From Nocardioides immobilis (GTDB lineage Bacteria; Actinomycetota; Actinomycetes; Propionibacteriales; Nocardioidaceae): a DNA stretch of 64,000 bases. Below, piece after piece: positions 7,765 through 16,919 of the stretch. Under the pieces are notes generated by a model, which was not told where the DNA came from, did no database searches, and worked only from the letters and a program-made list of their open reading frames with translations. Position 1 is the stretch's first letter. The number at the start of each line of letters is the position of its first letter. A program made the position numbers and the translations under genes. The DNA lies in assembly GCF_003515065.1 (NCBI RefSeq), contig NZ_QXGH01000018.1, positions 1-64,000 on the forward strand, given 5' to 3'.

Positions 7765-8726
7765 GCCCTGGCCTCGATCGGCCCGCCGAGGGTGGCAAAG
7801 GGTCCACGGAACCCGCGATCGAGGATCATCGTTCCGAGCAGCGTCGCGAGATCCTCTTCGCCTACCGGCAGTCGCCGCACGGAGTGGCTCAACCTCGACA
7901 AGATGGACACATCGGTCTCATCACAGAAGCCCATCGCGCCATAGAGCTGGTGACTTCCCCGCAACACCGTCTCGCATGCTTGGATCAGCCCCTGCCGTAA
8001 CGCGATCGCATCGACAACCTGCTCGGAGGGATCGTGGTGGGCCAGTGACCACGCGGTGTACTTCGCCAGCTCCTCGGAGCGTTGGACGGCCACTGACATG
8101 TCGGCCAGCTGGAAGCGCAGTGCCTGGAACTGGGCCAGCTGTCGACCGAACTGCTCGCGCTCCGTCAGGTAGACACGCGTGTCGTCGACCGCGCGCTGCA
8201 GGACCCCGAGCAACCACCACGACTGCAACGTCCCCACCCGGGCGGCGAGAGCGGGATCATCGACGCTGTCACTGGTGCTCACCTCGACAGCGCCGAGGAA
8301 CGGCGCGAGCCTGCCCCCCACCACTCCACCGCCGGCACCGGTCACGGTGAAGGTCCGTCCGGCCAGGTCGAGCGCCTGCCAGGGACCCTCGAGGTCGCCG
8401 TGTGCGATCAGCGCCGGTCCCGGACCGTCCACCAGAGTCGCCCAGGAGCCGGCCGAACCGCTGGCGAGACGTTCGGCGATCGGATAGGGCAACGCCGTCG
8501 TGCCCCCCACCCGACAGGCCTCGGCGGCCGCCTCGAGCTCGATCTGCGAGTCGGTCACGTCGAGGTCCCACAGCCCCAGGGGCTGCAGCAATGACTCGAT
8601 CTCCTGCTCACGTGACGCGGGGTCGACGAGGTATCGACGCACGAGCTCGACTCCGCCTGCCCCCGCCAGGACCGAGCGCACACCTGCGCCGAGGTCGATG
8701 GCCTCTGCTGACAACCGGCTGATCAC
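7761..8726 (-). CDS. Acyl-CoA dehydrogenase, beta-type subunit
   Basis: A 321-residue partner subunit. Visible are REQFGRQLAQFQALRFQLADM and LYGAMGFCDETDVSILSRL in the C-terminal domain; the N-terminal lobe is divergent. The start is chosen as the GTG at 8726, whose GTGA overlaps the TGA of the upstream alpha subunit. The longer open frame upstream only runs antisense-like through that gene and has no start signal. It most likely forms the first alpha/beta complex with the product of 8723-9874. Confidence 0.87.
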   Translation of the reverse strand: MISRLSAEAIDLGAGVRSVLAGAGGVELVRRYLVDPASREQEIESLLQPLGLWDLDVTDSQIELEAAAEACRVGGTTALPYPIAERLASGSAGSWATLVDGPGPALIAHGDLEGPWQALDLAGRTFTVTGAGGGVVGGRLAPFLGAVEVSTSDSVDDPALAARVGTLQSWWLLGVLQRAVDDTRVYLTEREQFGRQLAQFQALRFQLADMSVAVQRSEELAKYTAWSLAHHDPSEQVVDAIALRQGLIQACETVLRGSHQLYGAMGFCDETDVSILSRLSHSVRRLPVGEEDLATLLGTMILDRGFRGPFATLGGPIEARA

Positions 8727-9874
8727 AGCGACACCAGTTTCTTGCCCAGGAGCTGCTTCTGCATCTCGATCGTGCCGGAGGCCACCGTGGAGGCCTGGGC
8801 ATAACGCCAGTGATCCTCCACGGCTCGCTGGAACTCGGGCTGGTCCGATCGGGCGTCCAGGGCTTTCGGTCCCACCAGGTCCATGAGGACCTCCGCGACC
8901 TCCTGGTCGAGCGTGGTCACCGCCATGCGGTAAGCCGCGGCGTCGGCGGGATTCAGCCCACCCTGGTTCTGGTGGTCGACGACCTTGTAGGCCAGCAGGC
9001 GAGCCTCTCGCGTGCGTACCAGTGCGCGGGCCCACCGGGCGACCAGGCCAGCGGGCATCGTCTGCCACCGGTCGGCCAGTGCCGTGGGGGCCTCGGAGAG
9101 TAGCCGCTCACATCGGGCGTACCGCGCGATTCCGACGCGCTCGAAGGCCAGGACGTCGGTGATGATCGACCAGCCGTCGCCGACCGTTCCGAGCACCTGC
9201 GCATCCGGCACGAATGCGTCGGTGAAGTAGATCTCGTTCAAGTGATGGTTTCCGAGCATGCTGTGCACGGGCCGCGCCTCGACGCCGGGCTGCTGCATGT
9301 CGAGCAGGAAGACGGTGATGCCGTCCTTGCGGCCGCCCGGAGCCCCGGTCCTGGCCAGGAGGAAGCACCACTGCGCCATGCGCGCGTACGACGTCCAAAT
9401 CTTCTGGCCGTTGATGTGCCACCCCCCTTCGGTGCGGCGGGCGGACGTCCGGAGGGCGGGGAGGTCGGAACCAGCGCCCGGCTCGGAAAACCCCTGGCAC
9501 CAGATGACCTCGCCGGCGGCGATCGGTGGCAGGAACGCCTCCTGCTGTTCCTTCGTGCCGTGCCGCATGATGACCGGGCCCACCCAGTTGATCCCCATGT
9601 ACTGGGCACCGCGAGGCTCATGAGCAGCCCACATCTCCTCACGGAGCGCGGTCTGCTCCCAGGAGGAGGCGCCGCCTCCGCCGAAGTCCACGGGCCACGC
9701 CAACGCGAGGAGACGGTGACGACCGAGCGCCTGACAGAACTCCTCGGCGATCTTCAGGTCGTTCGGGTCGTCGGTGAACGCGCCGAGATAACCGTCCGGG
9801 ATCATCTCGTCGATCAGGTGACGAATCCTCGACCGCAGATCAAGGACCTCCGGGGACTCGGTGTAGTCGAGCAT
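8723..9874 (-). CDS. Acyl-CoA dehydrogenase, alpha-type subunit (operon leader)
   Basis: A 383-residue ACAD with WCQGFSEPGAGSDLPAL and INGQKIWTSYARMAQWC in the FAD/substrate region and STVASGTIEMQKQLLGKKL at the C-terminus. The ATG at 9874 is preferred over the in-frame ATG at 9904, because GGAGAC lies six bases upstream of it. It leads the operon ACAD alpha - beta - alpha - beta - amidohydrolase - SDR, in which every junction overlaps by one to four bases. An AT-rich element (9905-9928) lies about 35 bases upstream. Confidence 0.9.
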   Translation of the reverse strand: MLDYTESPEVLDLRSRIRHLIDEMIPDGYLGAFTDDPNDLKIAEEFCQALGRHRLLALAWPVDFGGGGASSWEQTALREEMWAAHEPRGAQYMGINWVGPVIMRHGTKEQQEAFLPPIAAGEVIWCQGFSEPGAGSDLPALRTSARRTEGGWHINGQKIWTSYARMAQWCFLLARTGAPGGRKDGITVFLLDMQQPGVEARPVHSMLGNHHLNEIYFTDAFVPDAQVLGTVGDGWSIITDVLAFERVGIARYARCERLLSEAPTALADRWQTMPAGLVARWARALVRTREARLLAYKVVDHQNQGGLNPADAAAYRMAVTTLDQEVAEVLMDLVGPKALDARSDQPEFQRAVEDHWRYAQASTVASGTIEMQKQLLGKKLVSL

Positions 9875-9904
9875 TCTGTCTCCGCTCTCTCGACGGTTCT
9901 TCAT

Positions 9905-9928
9905 GTTAATCTTTAAAAAGTTTAGGTG
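9905..9928 (-). promoter_or_regulatory. AT-rich promoter/operator candidate of the ACAD operon
   Basis: Between the lactonase gene and the ACAD operon, the minus strand reads CTAAACTTTTTAAAGATTAA, with CTTTTTAAAG at 9920-9911. Such AT-rich sequence is exceptional in this GC-rich window. Similar CTTTTWWAWG cores occur at 22851, 33344, 40765 and 49125. It may be a -10 region, a regulator site, or both. Confidence 0.45.
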
Positions 9929-9984
9929 TCAAGGTCCCGAGCCCAGAGGCCCGACGCATCTGGGATCGCTGCGCGCGGGCTCGG

Positions 9985-10932
9985 TCAGGCGCTGCTCGCG
10001 GGCCGTGCGGCGCCGATCACCGGCCAAGGCGCCTCGAGGAGAGTGCCTGAGGCCGAGAGGGTGACGAACACCGTGCTCTTGTCCTGCCCGCCGAAGCACA
10101 GGTTCGTGGGGAGGGGCTCCCACACCTCCTCAGGCAGACCAACCAGGCTCGCGGCCGATCCGTCGTGTGCCACGACGGTGATGCAGCCGCTCCGCAGGGT
10201 TGCTACGCACACGTTCCCCGCTGCATCGACGTCGAGGCCGTCAAACCATTCGACCCCGTTGGCGCCGAAGAGGAAGCTGTCGTCCACCGACTGCTCCGCG
10301 TCGAGGACGCCAGGCGCCACGATCCGGCTCGAGAAGAGCCGCGCGGTGAAGGTTTCCACGTACAGCAGGTTCTGCCCGTCGGGCGTGATGCCGATCCCGT
10401 TGGGGAAGCCAATCCCGACCGGGCCGAAGTGCGCGTCCCTGAGCTTCACCATGCTCGACCCGTCGATCGAGGCGTAGTAGAGGGCGCCCCGCTCGTGATT
10501 GGTCGGAGTGACAGCTCCGTAGTCGGTGAAGTAGAACCCGCCGTGCTGGTCGAAGACGATGTCGTTCGGGGCTGACAGACGCCTGCCTTCGAACCCGTCG
10601 TAGAGGACGTCGACCGTCCCCGTCTTCAGGTCGAGACGGTCGATCCGCCCGCCGATGTTTCCATCAGGGGACCAGCCACTGGCGCAGACGTACATTGCGC
10701 CGTCGGGCCCCAGGGCGAGCCCGCTCGGCCCCCCGATGCAGCTTGCAATCCGCTCGACCGTCCCGTCCGGATCGATCCGGGTGATCGCGCCACCCTTGAT
10801 CTCCCCGAGGATCACGCTGCCGTCGGACATGGCGACCGGCCCCTCGGGAAACTCAAGGCCGCGGGCGATGATCCTCGCGTCCTTCAGCTCACCCGCGACA
10901 GCCGGTGTTGCTGCTCGCCTGAACGGCTTCAT
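9985..10932 (-). CDS. SMP-30/gluconolactonase-family lactonase
   Basis: A 315-residue six-bladed beta-propeller of the SMP-30/gluconolactonase/LRE family, which hydrolyses lactones with one bound divalent metal. The N-terminal GLEFPEGPVAMSDG carries the metal-ligand Glu of the family; SAPNDIVFDQHGGFYFTDYG and FPNGIGITPDGQNLLYVE give the central Asn and Asp ligands. The start is the ATG at 10932, nine bases after AAGGAG; the longer reading frame upstream has no such signal. It precedes the ACAD operon by about 110 bases and may open a lactone made by the monooxygenases nearby. Confidence 0.85.
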   Translation of the reverse strand: MKPFRRAATPAVAGELKDARIIARGLEFPEGPVAMSDGSVILGEIKGGAITRIDPDGTVERIASCIGGPSGLALGPDGAMYVCASGWSPDGNIGGRIDRLDLKTGTVDVLYDGFEGRRLSAPNDIVFDQHGGFYFTDYGAVTPTNHERGALYYASIDGSSMVKLRDAHFGPVGIGFPNGIGITPDGQNLLYVETFTARLFSSRIVAPGVLDAEQSVDDSFLFGANGVEWFDGLDVDAAGNVCVATLRSGCITVVAHDGSAASLVGLPEEVWEPLPTNLCFGGQDKSTVFVTLSASGTLLEAPWPVIGAARPASSA

Positions 10933-11007
10933 GTGCTGCATCTCCTTGGTGGTGGGCGTCCCGGACGGCAGGTCTGGTCTCGGCGTGCCGGCCACGGGCG
11001 GGCACCG

Positions 11008-12156
11008 TCAGCTCTGGACCGCCACTCGACGGCTGATGTTGTCGGCCACGGTGCGGACGTCGGCGATGAGGTCGGACAACGATGCGGCGTCGAGCGGGGT
11101 GAAACCTCCGACGTTCAGCACGACCCCCACCCGGCCGTCCGGACCCAGGACCGGGACGTGGACGTTGCGGACACGGTCGGCGTCGGCCGCTTCGAACTGG
11201 GCCCCGAACGACTGGGTCAGGTTCTCCGGCAGGTGCCGGTGAGCAGGGTCGCCGGCCGTCGCGCCGGCCATCACCTGCTGCCAGTCGCGGACCGCGCCAC
11301 CCTCGAGCGACACTGCATAACCGCGGTTCTTCATCGCCTTGAGGCGCGCGAGCAAGGACTCACCGTCCTGATCGGGCGGGGCCGACCGCAACCAGGCGGC
11401 CACCCTCTCGTCGGGCTGCCACGCCATGAACGACGCGCCGATCGGCGGCACCGCCCGGTTGCGCCCCCCGATGAATGCGTTCGATGCGGCACCCTCCGCC
11501 GCTCCGGCGACCGCAAGGACCACGACCTCGTCGCCGACCATCGCGGTCACGGCGCACTGGGTGCTCCACCGCTCGGACAGTGCGTCGATGTCCTGCCGGG
11601 CCAGATCGACGATGCGCAAGGGCATCACCAGGTCACCCTGGGGATCACCCGCGACGAGGGCACCGGGCCGGAAGCCGCCGTAGCCTCCCCGGAAGAACAC
11701 CAGCGGCGAAGACTGCGACTGCGCCTGCATGCCGGTGACGGCGCCGAGGACGATCACATGGTCTCCAGCCGGGTCGACCCGGTCGATCTCGCAGTCGATC
11801 CACGCAAGGGAGTCGGTGAGCACCGGCGCGCCCCCCGGCGAGGGGAACCACGACACACCGGCGAACTTGTCCGACCCCGACCGGCTGAAGTCCCGGCACA
11901 AGCGCTCCTGCTCGGCACCGAGGATGTTGACGCAGAACCTGCCGGCTGCCTCGATCTTCGGCCAGGTCGTCGATGTCACCGCGGGGAGGAAGCCGACCAA
12001 TGGCGGGTCCAACGACACTGACGTGAACGAACCCACGACCATACCGACGGGTTTCCCGTCGCGGCCGACGCTCGTCACGACCGCCACCCCGGTGGGGAAC
12101 TGCCCGAGGACCCGTCGGAAGGCCTCTGGTGTGATCGTCCCGCCCTTGGGCGTCAC
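11008..12156 (-). CDS. Flavin reductase fused to an IclR-type effector-binding domain
   Basis: A two-domain protein of 382 residues. Residues about 1-165 form a flavin reductase domain (GQFPTGVAVVTS, VGFLPAVTSTTWPKI, GRFCVNILGAEQERLCRDFS, GVSWFPSPGGAPVL) that supplies reduced FMN. Residues about 190-380 resemble the ligand-binding domain of IclR regulators (RAVPPIGASFMAW, MKNRGYAVSLEGG, VHVPVLGPDGRVGVVLNVGG), but there is no helix-turn-helix. The GTG start overlaps the stop of the NtaA-type monooxygenase (GTGA), so the two are almost certainly partners. The C-terminal domain may sense the substrate and tune reductase activity; that is inference. Confidence 0.82.
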   Translation of the reverse strand: MTPKGGTITPEAFRRVLGQFPTGVAVVTSVGRDGKPVGMVVGSFTSVSLDPPLVGFLPAVTSTTWPKIEAAGRFCVNILGAEQERLCRDFSRSGSDKFAGVSWFPSPGGAPVLTDSLAWIDCEIDRVDPAGDHVIVLGAVTGMQAQSQSSPLVFFRGGYGGFRPGALVAGDPQGDLVMPLRIVDLARQDIDALSERWSTQCAVTAMVGDEVVVLAVAGAAEGAASNAFIGGRNRAVPPIGASFMAWQPDERVAAWLRSAPPDQDGESLLARLKAMKNRGYAVSLEGGAVRDWQQVMAGATAGDPAHRHLPENLTQSFGAQFEAADADRVRNVHVPVLGPDGRVGVVLNVGGFTPLDAASLSDLIADVRTVADNISRRVAVQS

Positions 12157-13550
12157 GAGTGACCGATCTCTGCTGCAATGCGGCGGTAGCTCGCTGCCGG
12201 ATGCCGTTCGTTGACCCGGGGCGATCCGGACCACTTCTCTCGCAACGTACCCGGCAGGTACTCGGTCTGCATCAGGCCACGACGCTGCAGTTCGGGTACG
12301 GCGTACCGCGTGAAGTCCTCGAGCTCACCCAGACCGTTGAGGAACGCGACGTTCATCCCGGTCACGCCCACTGCGGCGTACGCCTCGACGTAGTCGGCGA
12401 TCTGCTCGCCGGTCCCCACCACCTGGGGCGCCGTCAGAGTGGAGACGACCTCGCGGAAGGTCCAGGCCTTGTCCGGCGCAGCCTCTGCCAGCGCGCGCAG
12501 CTTGCCCTGCATCGCGTCGGTGTCGAGCTGTCCGATCGGGGTGTCCAGGTCCACCGCACTCAGGTCCAGACCCATCGTCGCACTGGTGTACGCCAAGTTC
12601 GCCTCGTCGTTGATGGACGCCCGCAGCTCCTCGGCCTTGGCCTTGGCCTCTTCCTCGGTGCGACCCACGATGCACGACAGTTGCTGGAACACGAGCAGGT
12701 CGTCGGAGTGCCGGCCCTCGTCACGGACGCGAGCGCGCATGTCGTCGATGACCGAGGCTGCCCCACGGGGGTTCTTCGCACCGATGAAGATCGCCTCCGC
12801 GTTGCGTGCCGCGAAGGCTCGCCCATCGCTTGAGCTACCCGCCTGGAAGAGCACTGGCAGGCGCTGCGGAGATGGCTCCGTGACGGCTGGTCCCGCTGAG
12901 CTGTAGAACTCCCCCACGTGATCGATGCTGTGGATAGCGGACGGATCTGCGTAGATCCCGGTGGTCAGGTCGCGGACGACGGCCCTGTCCTCCCAGCTGC
13001 CCTCGAGCAGCTTGTAGACAACGTCGACGTAGTCCGCCGCGCGCGCGTAACGCTCGGCGTGACCCGCCACCGTCTCGTGCCCGACGTTGCGCCAAGCCGA
13101 CATCTGGAACGACGTGACGATGTTCCAGGCCACACGCCCCTTCGTCAGGTGGTCGAGTGTGGCGACGCGGCGGGCGAAGCTGAAGGGAGGCTCCTGGATC
13201 ACGTTCGCGCTGAAGGCGAAGCCGAGGTGCTCGGTGACCGTGGCGAGTGCCGAGACGAGTGCCGAGGGGTCGTTGATCGGGAACTGGACCGCTTGGCGCA
13301 CCGTTGCGTCACGTGATCCCTCATAGGTGTCGTACACGCCGGAGTGATCGGCCCAGAAGATCGTGTCGAACCGGGCCGCTTCGAGCTTGCGCGCCAGATC
13401 CATCCAGGAGTCCAGCGAGCGATAGTCGTGGTCGCGTGCCAGAGGCTGGCTCCAGGGCGAGCCCGGGAAGCCGGACGGGGAGTTCGTGGTGAACAGGGCG
13501 AAACGCAGCGGCCGTCGGCCCTGAGCCGTGTCGTGATCGTCGTTCTGCAC
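12153..13550 (-). CDS. FMNH2-dependent monooxygenase, NtaA/SnaA/DszA family
   Basis: A 465-residue LLM-type monooxygenase that uses reduced FMN delivered by a separate reductase. The barrel starts with LRFALFTTNSPSGFPGSPW. Family signatures include GRVAWNIVTSF, AERYARAADYVDVV, LPVLFQAGSSSDGRAFAARNAEAIFIG and VGTGEQIADYVEAYAAVG. Members oxidise chelators, dibenzothiophene sulfone or long-chain alkanes; the substrate here is unknown. It is translationally coupled to the flavin reductase-IclR fusion downstream. The 190-base region between it and the divergent EthD gene must hold both promoters; I see no clear operator there. Confidence 0.9.
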   Translation of the reverse strand: MQNDDHDTAQGRRPLRFALFTTNSPSGFPGSPWSQPLARDHDYRSLDSWMDLARKLEAARFDTIFWADHSGVYDTYEGSRDATVRQAVQFPINDPSALVSALATVTEHLGFAFSANVIQEPPFSFARRVATLDHLTKGRVAWNIVTSFQMSAWRNVGHETVAGHAERYARAADYVDVVYKLLEGSWEDRAVVRDLTTGIYADPSAIHSIDHVGEFYSSAGPAVTEPSPQRLPVLFQAGSSSDGRAFAARNAEAIFIGAKNPRGAASVIDDMRARVRDEGRHSDDLLVFQQLSCIVGRTEEEAKAKAEELRASINDEANLAYTSATMGLDLSAVDLDTPIGQLDTDAMQGKLRALAEAAPDKAWTFREVVSTLTAPQVVGTGEQIADYVEAYAAVGVTGMNVAFLNGLGELEDFTRYAVPELQRRGLMQTEYLPGTLREKWSGSPRVNERHPAASYRRIAAEIGHS

Positions 13551-13741
13551 CTGGAGCTCCTCGTGTTGACCGTGTCTTCCGAGCGTAGAGGCGCCGCGAC
13601 CCCTCTTCGCCCGTCGATTCCGCTAGTCCTCGCGGCGGACGACCTCCGATCCGTTGACGCCCCGCACGACCGGGTGGACCATCACAGAGGCCCCGGCGGC
13701 GCTCGCCGCCGGCTGACGCCGAAACCCGAGGAGCCCCCCGG

Positions 13742-14065
13742 ATGTACTCAGTGATCGGACTCCTGAGCCGGCCCGAAGAACTCTCGGTCACCGAGTGGAG
13801 GGCGTGGTGGACCGAGCTTCACGTCCCCAAGGTCCTGGCACTGCCCGGGTTGATCGACTACGTCATCTGGCCTATCGACGAGGAGCTGGACCAGTTCGAG
13901 CAGACGTTCAGTGAACCGTCGTACGCCGGTGTCGCCATCATCACCTTCGAGTCGAAGAAGGAATTCCTGGAGGCCATCGAGAGCCGAGATGGGCACGCCG
14001 ACCTCGACAGCTTCAACTCCAGCGCACCTCGCAGCCTCGTGCTGTGCGGACAGCCGTTCGTCTAG
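13742..14065 (+). CDS. EthD-type dimeric alpha/beta-barrel protein
   Basis: A 107-residue single-domain protein starting MYSVIGLLSRPEELSVTEW, with ELHVPKVLALPGLIDYVIWP and a C-terminal beta strand ending RSLVLCGQPFV. This is the EthD/dimeric ferredoxin-like fold, often found beside P450s or monooxygenases as a helper, or as a lyase or decarboxylase. A GGAG lies about nine bases upstream of the ATG. It heads a plus-strand group with the two-component system; whether it is co-transcribed with them is unclear, since 64 bases separate it from the regulator. Confidence 0.72.
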   Translation: MYSVIGLLSRPEELSVTEWRAWWTELHVPKVLALPGLIDYVIWPIDEELDQFEQTFSEPSYAGVAIITFESKKEFLEAIESRDGHADLDSFNSSAPRSLVLCGQPFV

Positions 14066-14129
14066 AGAAGCGGACTCCGGTAGGTTGCCATCGCTTTCGC
14101 TCACGCCGGTGCTCTGCGAGACTCCTTCT

Positions 14130-14831
14130 ATGCCGGATGATTCGGTCGGTGCCGTCCGGATCTTGATCGTGGACGACCACGAGGTCGTGCGCGAGGGTCT
14201 GTCCTCCGTCCTGGCGAGCGATCCCCGCTACGAAGTGGTCGGCACCGCCGAGAACGGTCGTTCCGCGCTCGAGATCGCGGCCCGCACCCGTCCGCAGGTA
14301 GCGATCGTCGACTTCCGGTTGCCCGACATGTCCGGCGACGAGGTTTGTCGTCAGCTCCTGCGCGCCCGGCCCGACCTCCGGGTGATCATGCTCAGCTCCT
14401 ACCTGAACGAGAGGCTCGTGCGCCAGGCACTCACGGCCGGAGCGGCCGGCTACCTGACGAAGGGGTCGGGACTCGCCGCCCTCCGCAAGACCCTCGACGA
14501 GGTGATCATCGAGCACCGGAGCGCTGCGCCCCACGACGCCCCGCAGATCGTCCAACAGCTTCACGACCTGCTGTCCAAACAGGTCGCCACGGCCCCTCCG
14601 ACACCCCAGCAGCAGGCGGTGCTCGACCTCGCGGCCGACGGACTTACCTATCACGAGATCGGCGCTCGGCTGTTCATCAGCGAGTCCACCGTCAGGTTCC
14701 ACATCCAGAACCTCAAGAACCGCTTCGGGGCTCGTTCCAAGACCGACCTGATCGCCAAGGCCATTCAGGCGGGGTACGTCCAACCGCCCGACGAACGCTT
14801 CCTCGGCTCGGTCGCGCCTCCGACAACGTGA
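14130..14831 (+). CDS. LuxR/NarL-type response regulator
   Basis: A 233-residue two-domain regulator. The receiver has the acidic pair Asp15-Asp16 and the phospho-acceptor Asp61 (IVDFRLPDMSG), with Lys in YLTKGSG. The C-terminal domain has a LuxR helix-turn-helix (LTYHEIGARLFISESTVRFHIQNLKNRFG in segments at about 180-208). One oddity is that the usual LSxREREVL of the DNA-binding domain is replaced by LTPQQQAVLDLAADG-like sequence (PTPQQQAVL). The chosen ATG lies 13 bases before the GTG..RILIVDDHEVV start of the fold. It is the cognate regulator of the kinase starting 13 bases downstream. Confidence 0.9.
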   Translation: MPDDSVGAVRILIVDDHEVVREGLSSVLASDPRYEVVGTAENGRSALEIAARTRPQVAIVDFRLPDMSGDEVCRQLLRARPDLRVIMLSSYLNERLVRQALTAGAAGYLTKGSGLAALRKTLDEVIIEHRSAAPHDAPQIVQQLHDLLSKQVATAPPTPQQQAVLDLAADGLTYHEIGARLFISESTVRFHIQNLKNRFGARSKTDLIAKAIQAGYVQPPDERFLGSVAPPTT

Positions 14832-14844
14832 GTGGCGGTCGACG

Positions 14845-16815
14845 GTGAGCGTGTCCCATCCGGATGGTTGGTCACCCAGCATCGTGGACCTGGCGCGGAC
14901 CGCGGTTCGCGCGCTCTCCTCCAACGTCCTGTCCCTCACCCGCACCGGTACGGGCGGCACGAGCGTCCTGGTGGCCGACGGGTTCGAACCCATCGACACC
15001 GAGGCCCTGGCGCGCTTGGGGGCGCAGTGGTGCGCCGCCTTCGACCGGTCAGCCACCACGACGGCACGTCAGGTCGTTCCCGGTGATGGTCTCCCTGACG
15101 AGGGTCTCGAGGGCACAGCCCTTCGCGTCGGGCTAATCGCCCCCGTGCACCAGGACGGACTGCTCGTGGGCGTTGTCGCGGCTCTGCGTGACCGTGGCGA
15201 CTTCTCGGCGGACGAGCGCTCCCTGGCGGACGCGTTCGCGCGGCATTTCGCGGTCGCGCTCGCCCCGCGGGCACCCGCGGCCTCTCGCTACCTCGACGGT
15301 CTGCTCGAAGCGCTCGACGAGGTCAATCGTCGCGCCGCCTCAGTGACGAGGATCGACGAGCTGAGCGCGATGCTCGATCCGGTGCTCGCCTCGGTCTTCG
15401 GGAACGTGCGATCGGGACTTGCCCTTTGGGACGAGCGCCAGGACGTCCTCAGGATGGTTTCCAGCACCTTTCCCGTCGACATGTGGCAGACGAGCCTCAC
15501 GGATCTGCGCAGCAGCACGGTCCGGGTCTTTCTCACCGGGACGTCGTGGGTGACTGATCGCGCGTTGACCGATCCGGGTGTCCTGAAGGATCAGCCGGTC
15601 CGGTTCGAGATCGAGCGGCTGGTCCAGATCCAGCTGAATGCGGCCGGACGCCGGATCGGCGTCCTGTCGATCGCCATGGAAGACCATCCGTCCCCAGAGC
15701 TCCTCGAGATGATCGAGCGGTTGGCCCCACACCTGGCCACCGTCGTCGAGTTCGCACGCACAGCGGCTCGTCTGCGGCAACGCGGCGACCTGACCGCTTC
15801 GGTGTCCGCGATCGCGGTCGCCGTCGCGAACACGAGCAAGGAGTCCGGTCTGCGCGACCTCGTGAGCGGCGTCGAGGATCTCAAGCGCACCGTGGGGGCG
15901 AGCGCCCTGGTCATCGAGCGCGACGGCACGCACGACATTGTCGCCGCCGATCCGGACGTGGCCGACTACGTGGCCCGAGTGCTCGCGGATCTCGGCGAGC
16001 CGCTGTCGGATTCCTTCGAGCACTCCGTCGACATCAGCGACACCTCCGACGGATGCCTGTTCGTCGTGCCCATCCGGCTCAGTGGCGAGCACATCGGAAC
16101 GTTGCTGGCGCTGCGCCGGTCGAACCGCTTCGATGCGGAGGAACGCGCCGCCCTGGAGCGCGTCGCGAGCCTGTTCGCCCTGCAGGCGTCGAGCGAACGC
16201 CATTGGCACCAACGGATCCAGCTGGCCAAAGTCGACGAACGGGAACGCCTCGCCGACGACCTGCACGACGACGTGGTGCAACTGCTCTACGGCATCCAGT
16301 TGAACCTGGATCTCGCAGTGGAGAGCACCGGTGAGGCCGAGACGCACGATCGCCTCCTGCGGTCGCGCGAGCTGGCGGCGTCGGCCGACAAGATCCTGCG
16401 ACAGATGATCGTTGATCGCTCCGACCCGGTCACGCCTGAGTTGCGTGCAGGAGTGGGGGAGATCGTCGAGCGGATGCGTCGCGACCACGGGCTGGAGATC
16501 GACGACACCTTTGCCGGTGAGCCGCGCGACGTCCCGGACGAGGTGTCGCATCTGATGCTTCGCGTCCTTCGCGAGTGTCTGACGAACGTCGCCAAGCACG
16601 CGAGTTCCCGCCACGTGCTGCTCAGCGTCGCGGTCAGACCCGAGAAGATCGAGCTCGTGATCTCCGACGACGGCGCCGGGGTTGGCGACCAACGAGGAGT
16701 CGAGGGCTACGGATTGGCCTCGATGCGGCGCTCCCTCGCGCGCCACGGCGGGCAGCTGACCGTCGCGTCGACGGGCCGCGGCACCACCGTGACCGCCACG
16801 GTCGCGCTCAGGTGA
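14845..16815 (+). CDS. Soluble multi-GAF sensor histidine kinase (NarL-partner type)
   Basis: A 656-residue kinase with no transmembrane segment. Three GAF-like regions can be traced by repeated IGVLSIA / VGVVAAL / IGTLLALR strands at about 30-150, 155-315 and 320-450. The HisKA_3 phospho-acceptor is His474 in DDLHDDVVQLLYGI. The ATPase domain follows with RECLTNVAKHAS, DDGAGV, GYGLASMRRSL and GRGTTVTATV. It probably senses an intracellular ligand or redox state and phosphorylates the regulator encoded just upstream. The GTG at 14845 gives the best-placed start. The nature of the signal is not readable from sequence. Confidence 0.9.
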   Translation: MSVSHPDGWSPSIVDLARTAVRALSSNVLSLTRTGTGGTSVLVADGFEPIDTEALARLGAQWCAAFDRSATTTARQVVPGDGLPDEGLEGTALRVGLIAPVHQDGLLVGVVAALRDRGDFSADERSLADAFARHFAVALAPRAPAASRYLDGLLEALDEVNRRAASVTRIDELSAMLDPVLASVFGNVRSGLALWDERQDVLRMVSSTFPVDMWQTSLTDLRSSTVRVFLTGTSWVTDRALTDPGVLKDQPVRFEIERLVQIQLNAAGRRIGVLSIAMEDHPSPELLEMIERLAPHLATVVEFARTAARLRQRGDLTASVSAIAVAVANTSKESGLRDLVSGVEDLKRTVGASALVIERDGTHDIVAADPDVADYVARVLADLGEPLSDSFEHSVDISDTSDGCLFVVPIRLSGEHIGTLLALRRSNRFDAEERAALERVASLFALQASSERHWHQRIQLAKVDERERLADDLHDDVVQLLYGIQLNLDLAVESTGEAETHDRLLRSRELAASADKILRQMIVDRSDPVTPELRAGVGEIVERMRRDHGLEIDDTFAGEPRDVPDEVSHLMLRVLRECLTNVAKHASSRHVLLSVAVRPEKIELVISDDGAGVGDQRGVEGYGLASMRRSLARHGGQLTVASTGRGTTVTATVALR

Positions 16816-16857
16816 CGTCACGCAACAACCCGTCAGGAACGGCCTCAAAGATGCAAA

Positions 16858-16867
16858 ACTTGCAAGT
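16858..16867. promoter_or_regulatory. Palindromic operator candidate of the GntR gene
   Basis: ACTTGCAAGT is a perfect 10-base palindrome lying 52 bases upstream of the GTG start of the FCD-type regulator. It is embedded in AT-richer sequence (GCAAAACTTGCAAGTCTTTC). FCD regulators bind short palindromes near their own promoter, so autoregulation is a reasonable guess. Confidence 0.45.
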
Positions 16868-16919
16868 CTTTCCGTTACGCTGCCGGATACTGGAAGGCTG
16901 ACGGGATAACGGAGACGCT

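Noticed and set aside
14013-16848. Long open frames antisense to the regulator and histidine kinase
   Set aside because: They mirror strongly coding plus-strand genes with full domain motifs; their own translations show no fold, only the composition bias expected opposite high-GC codons.
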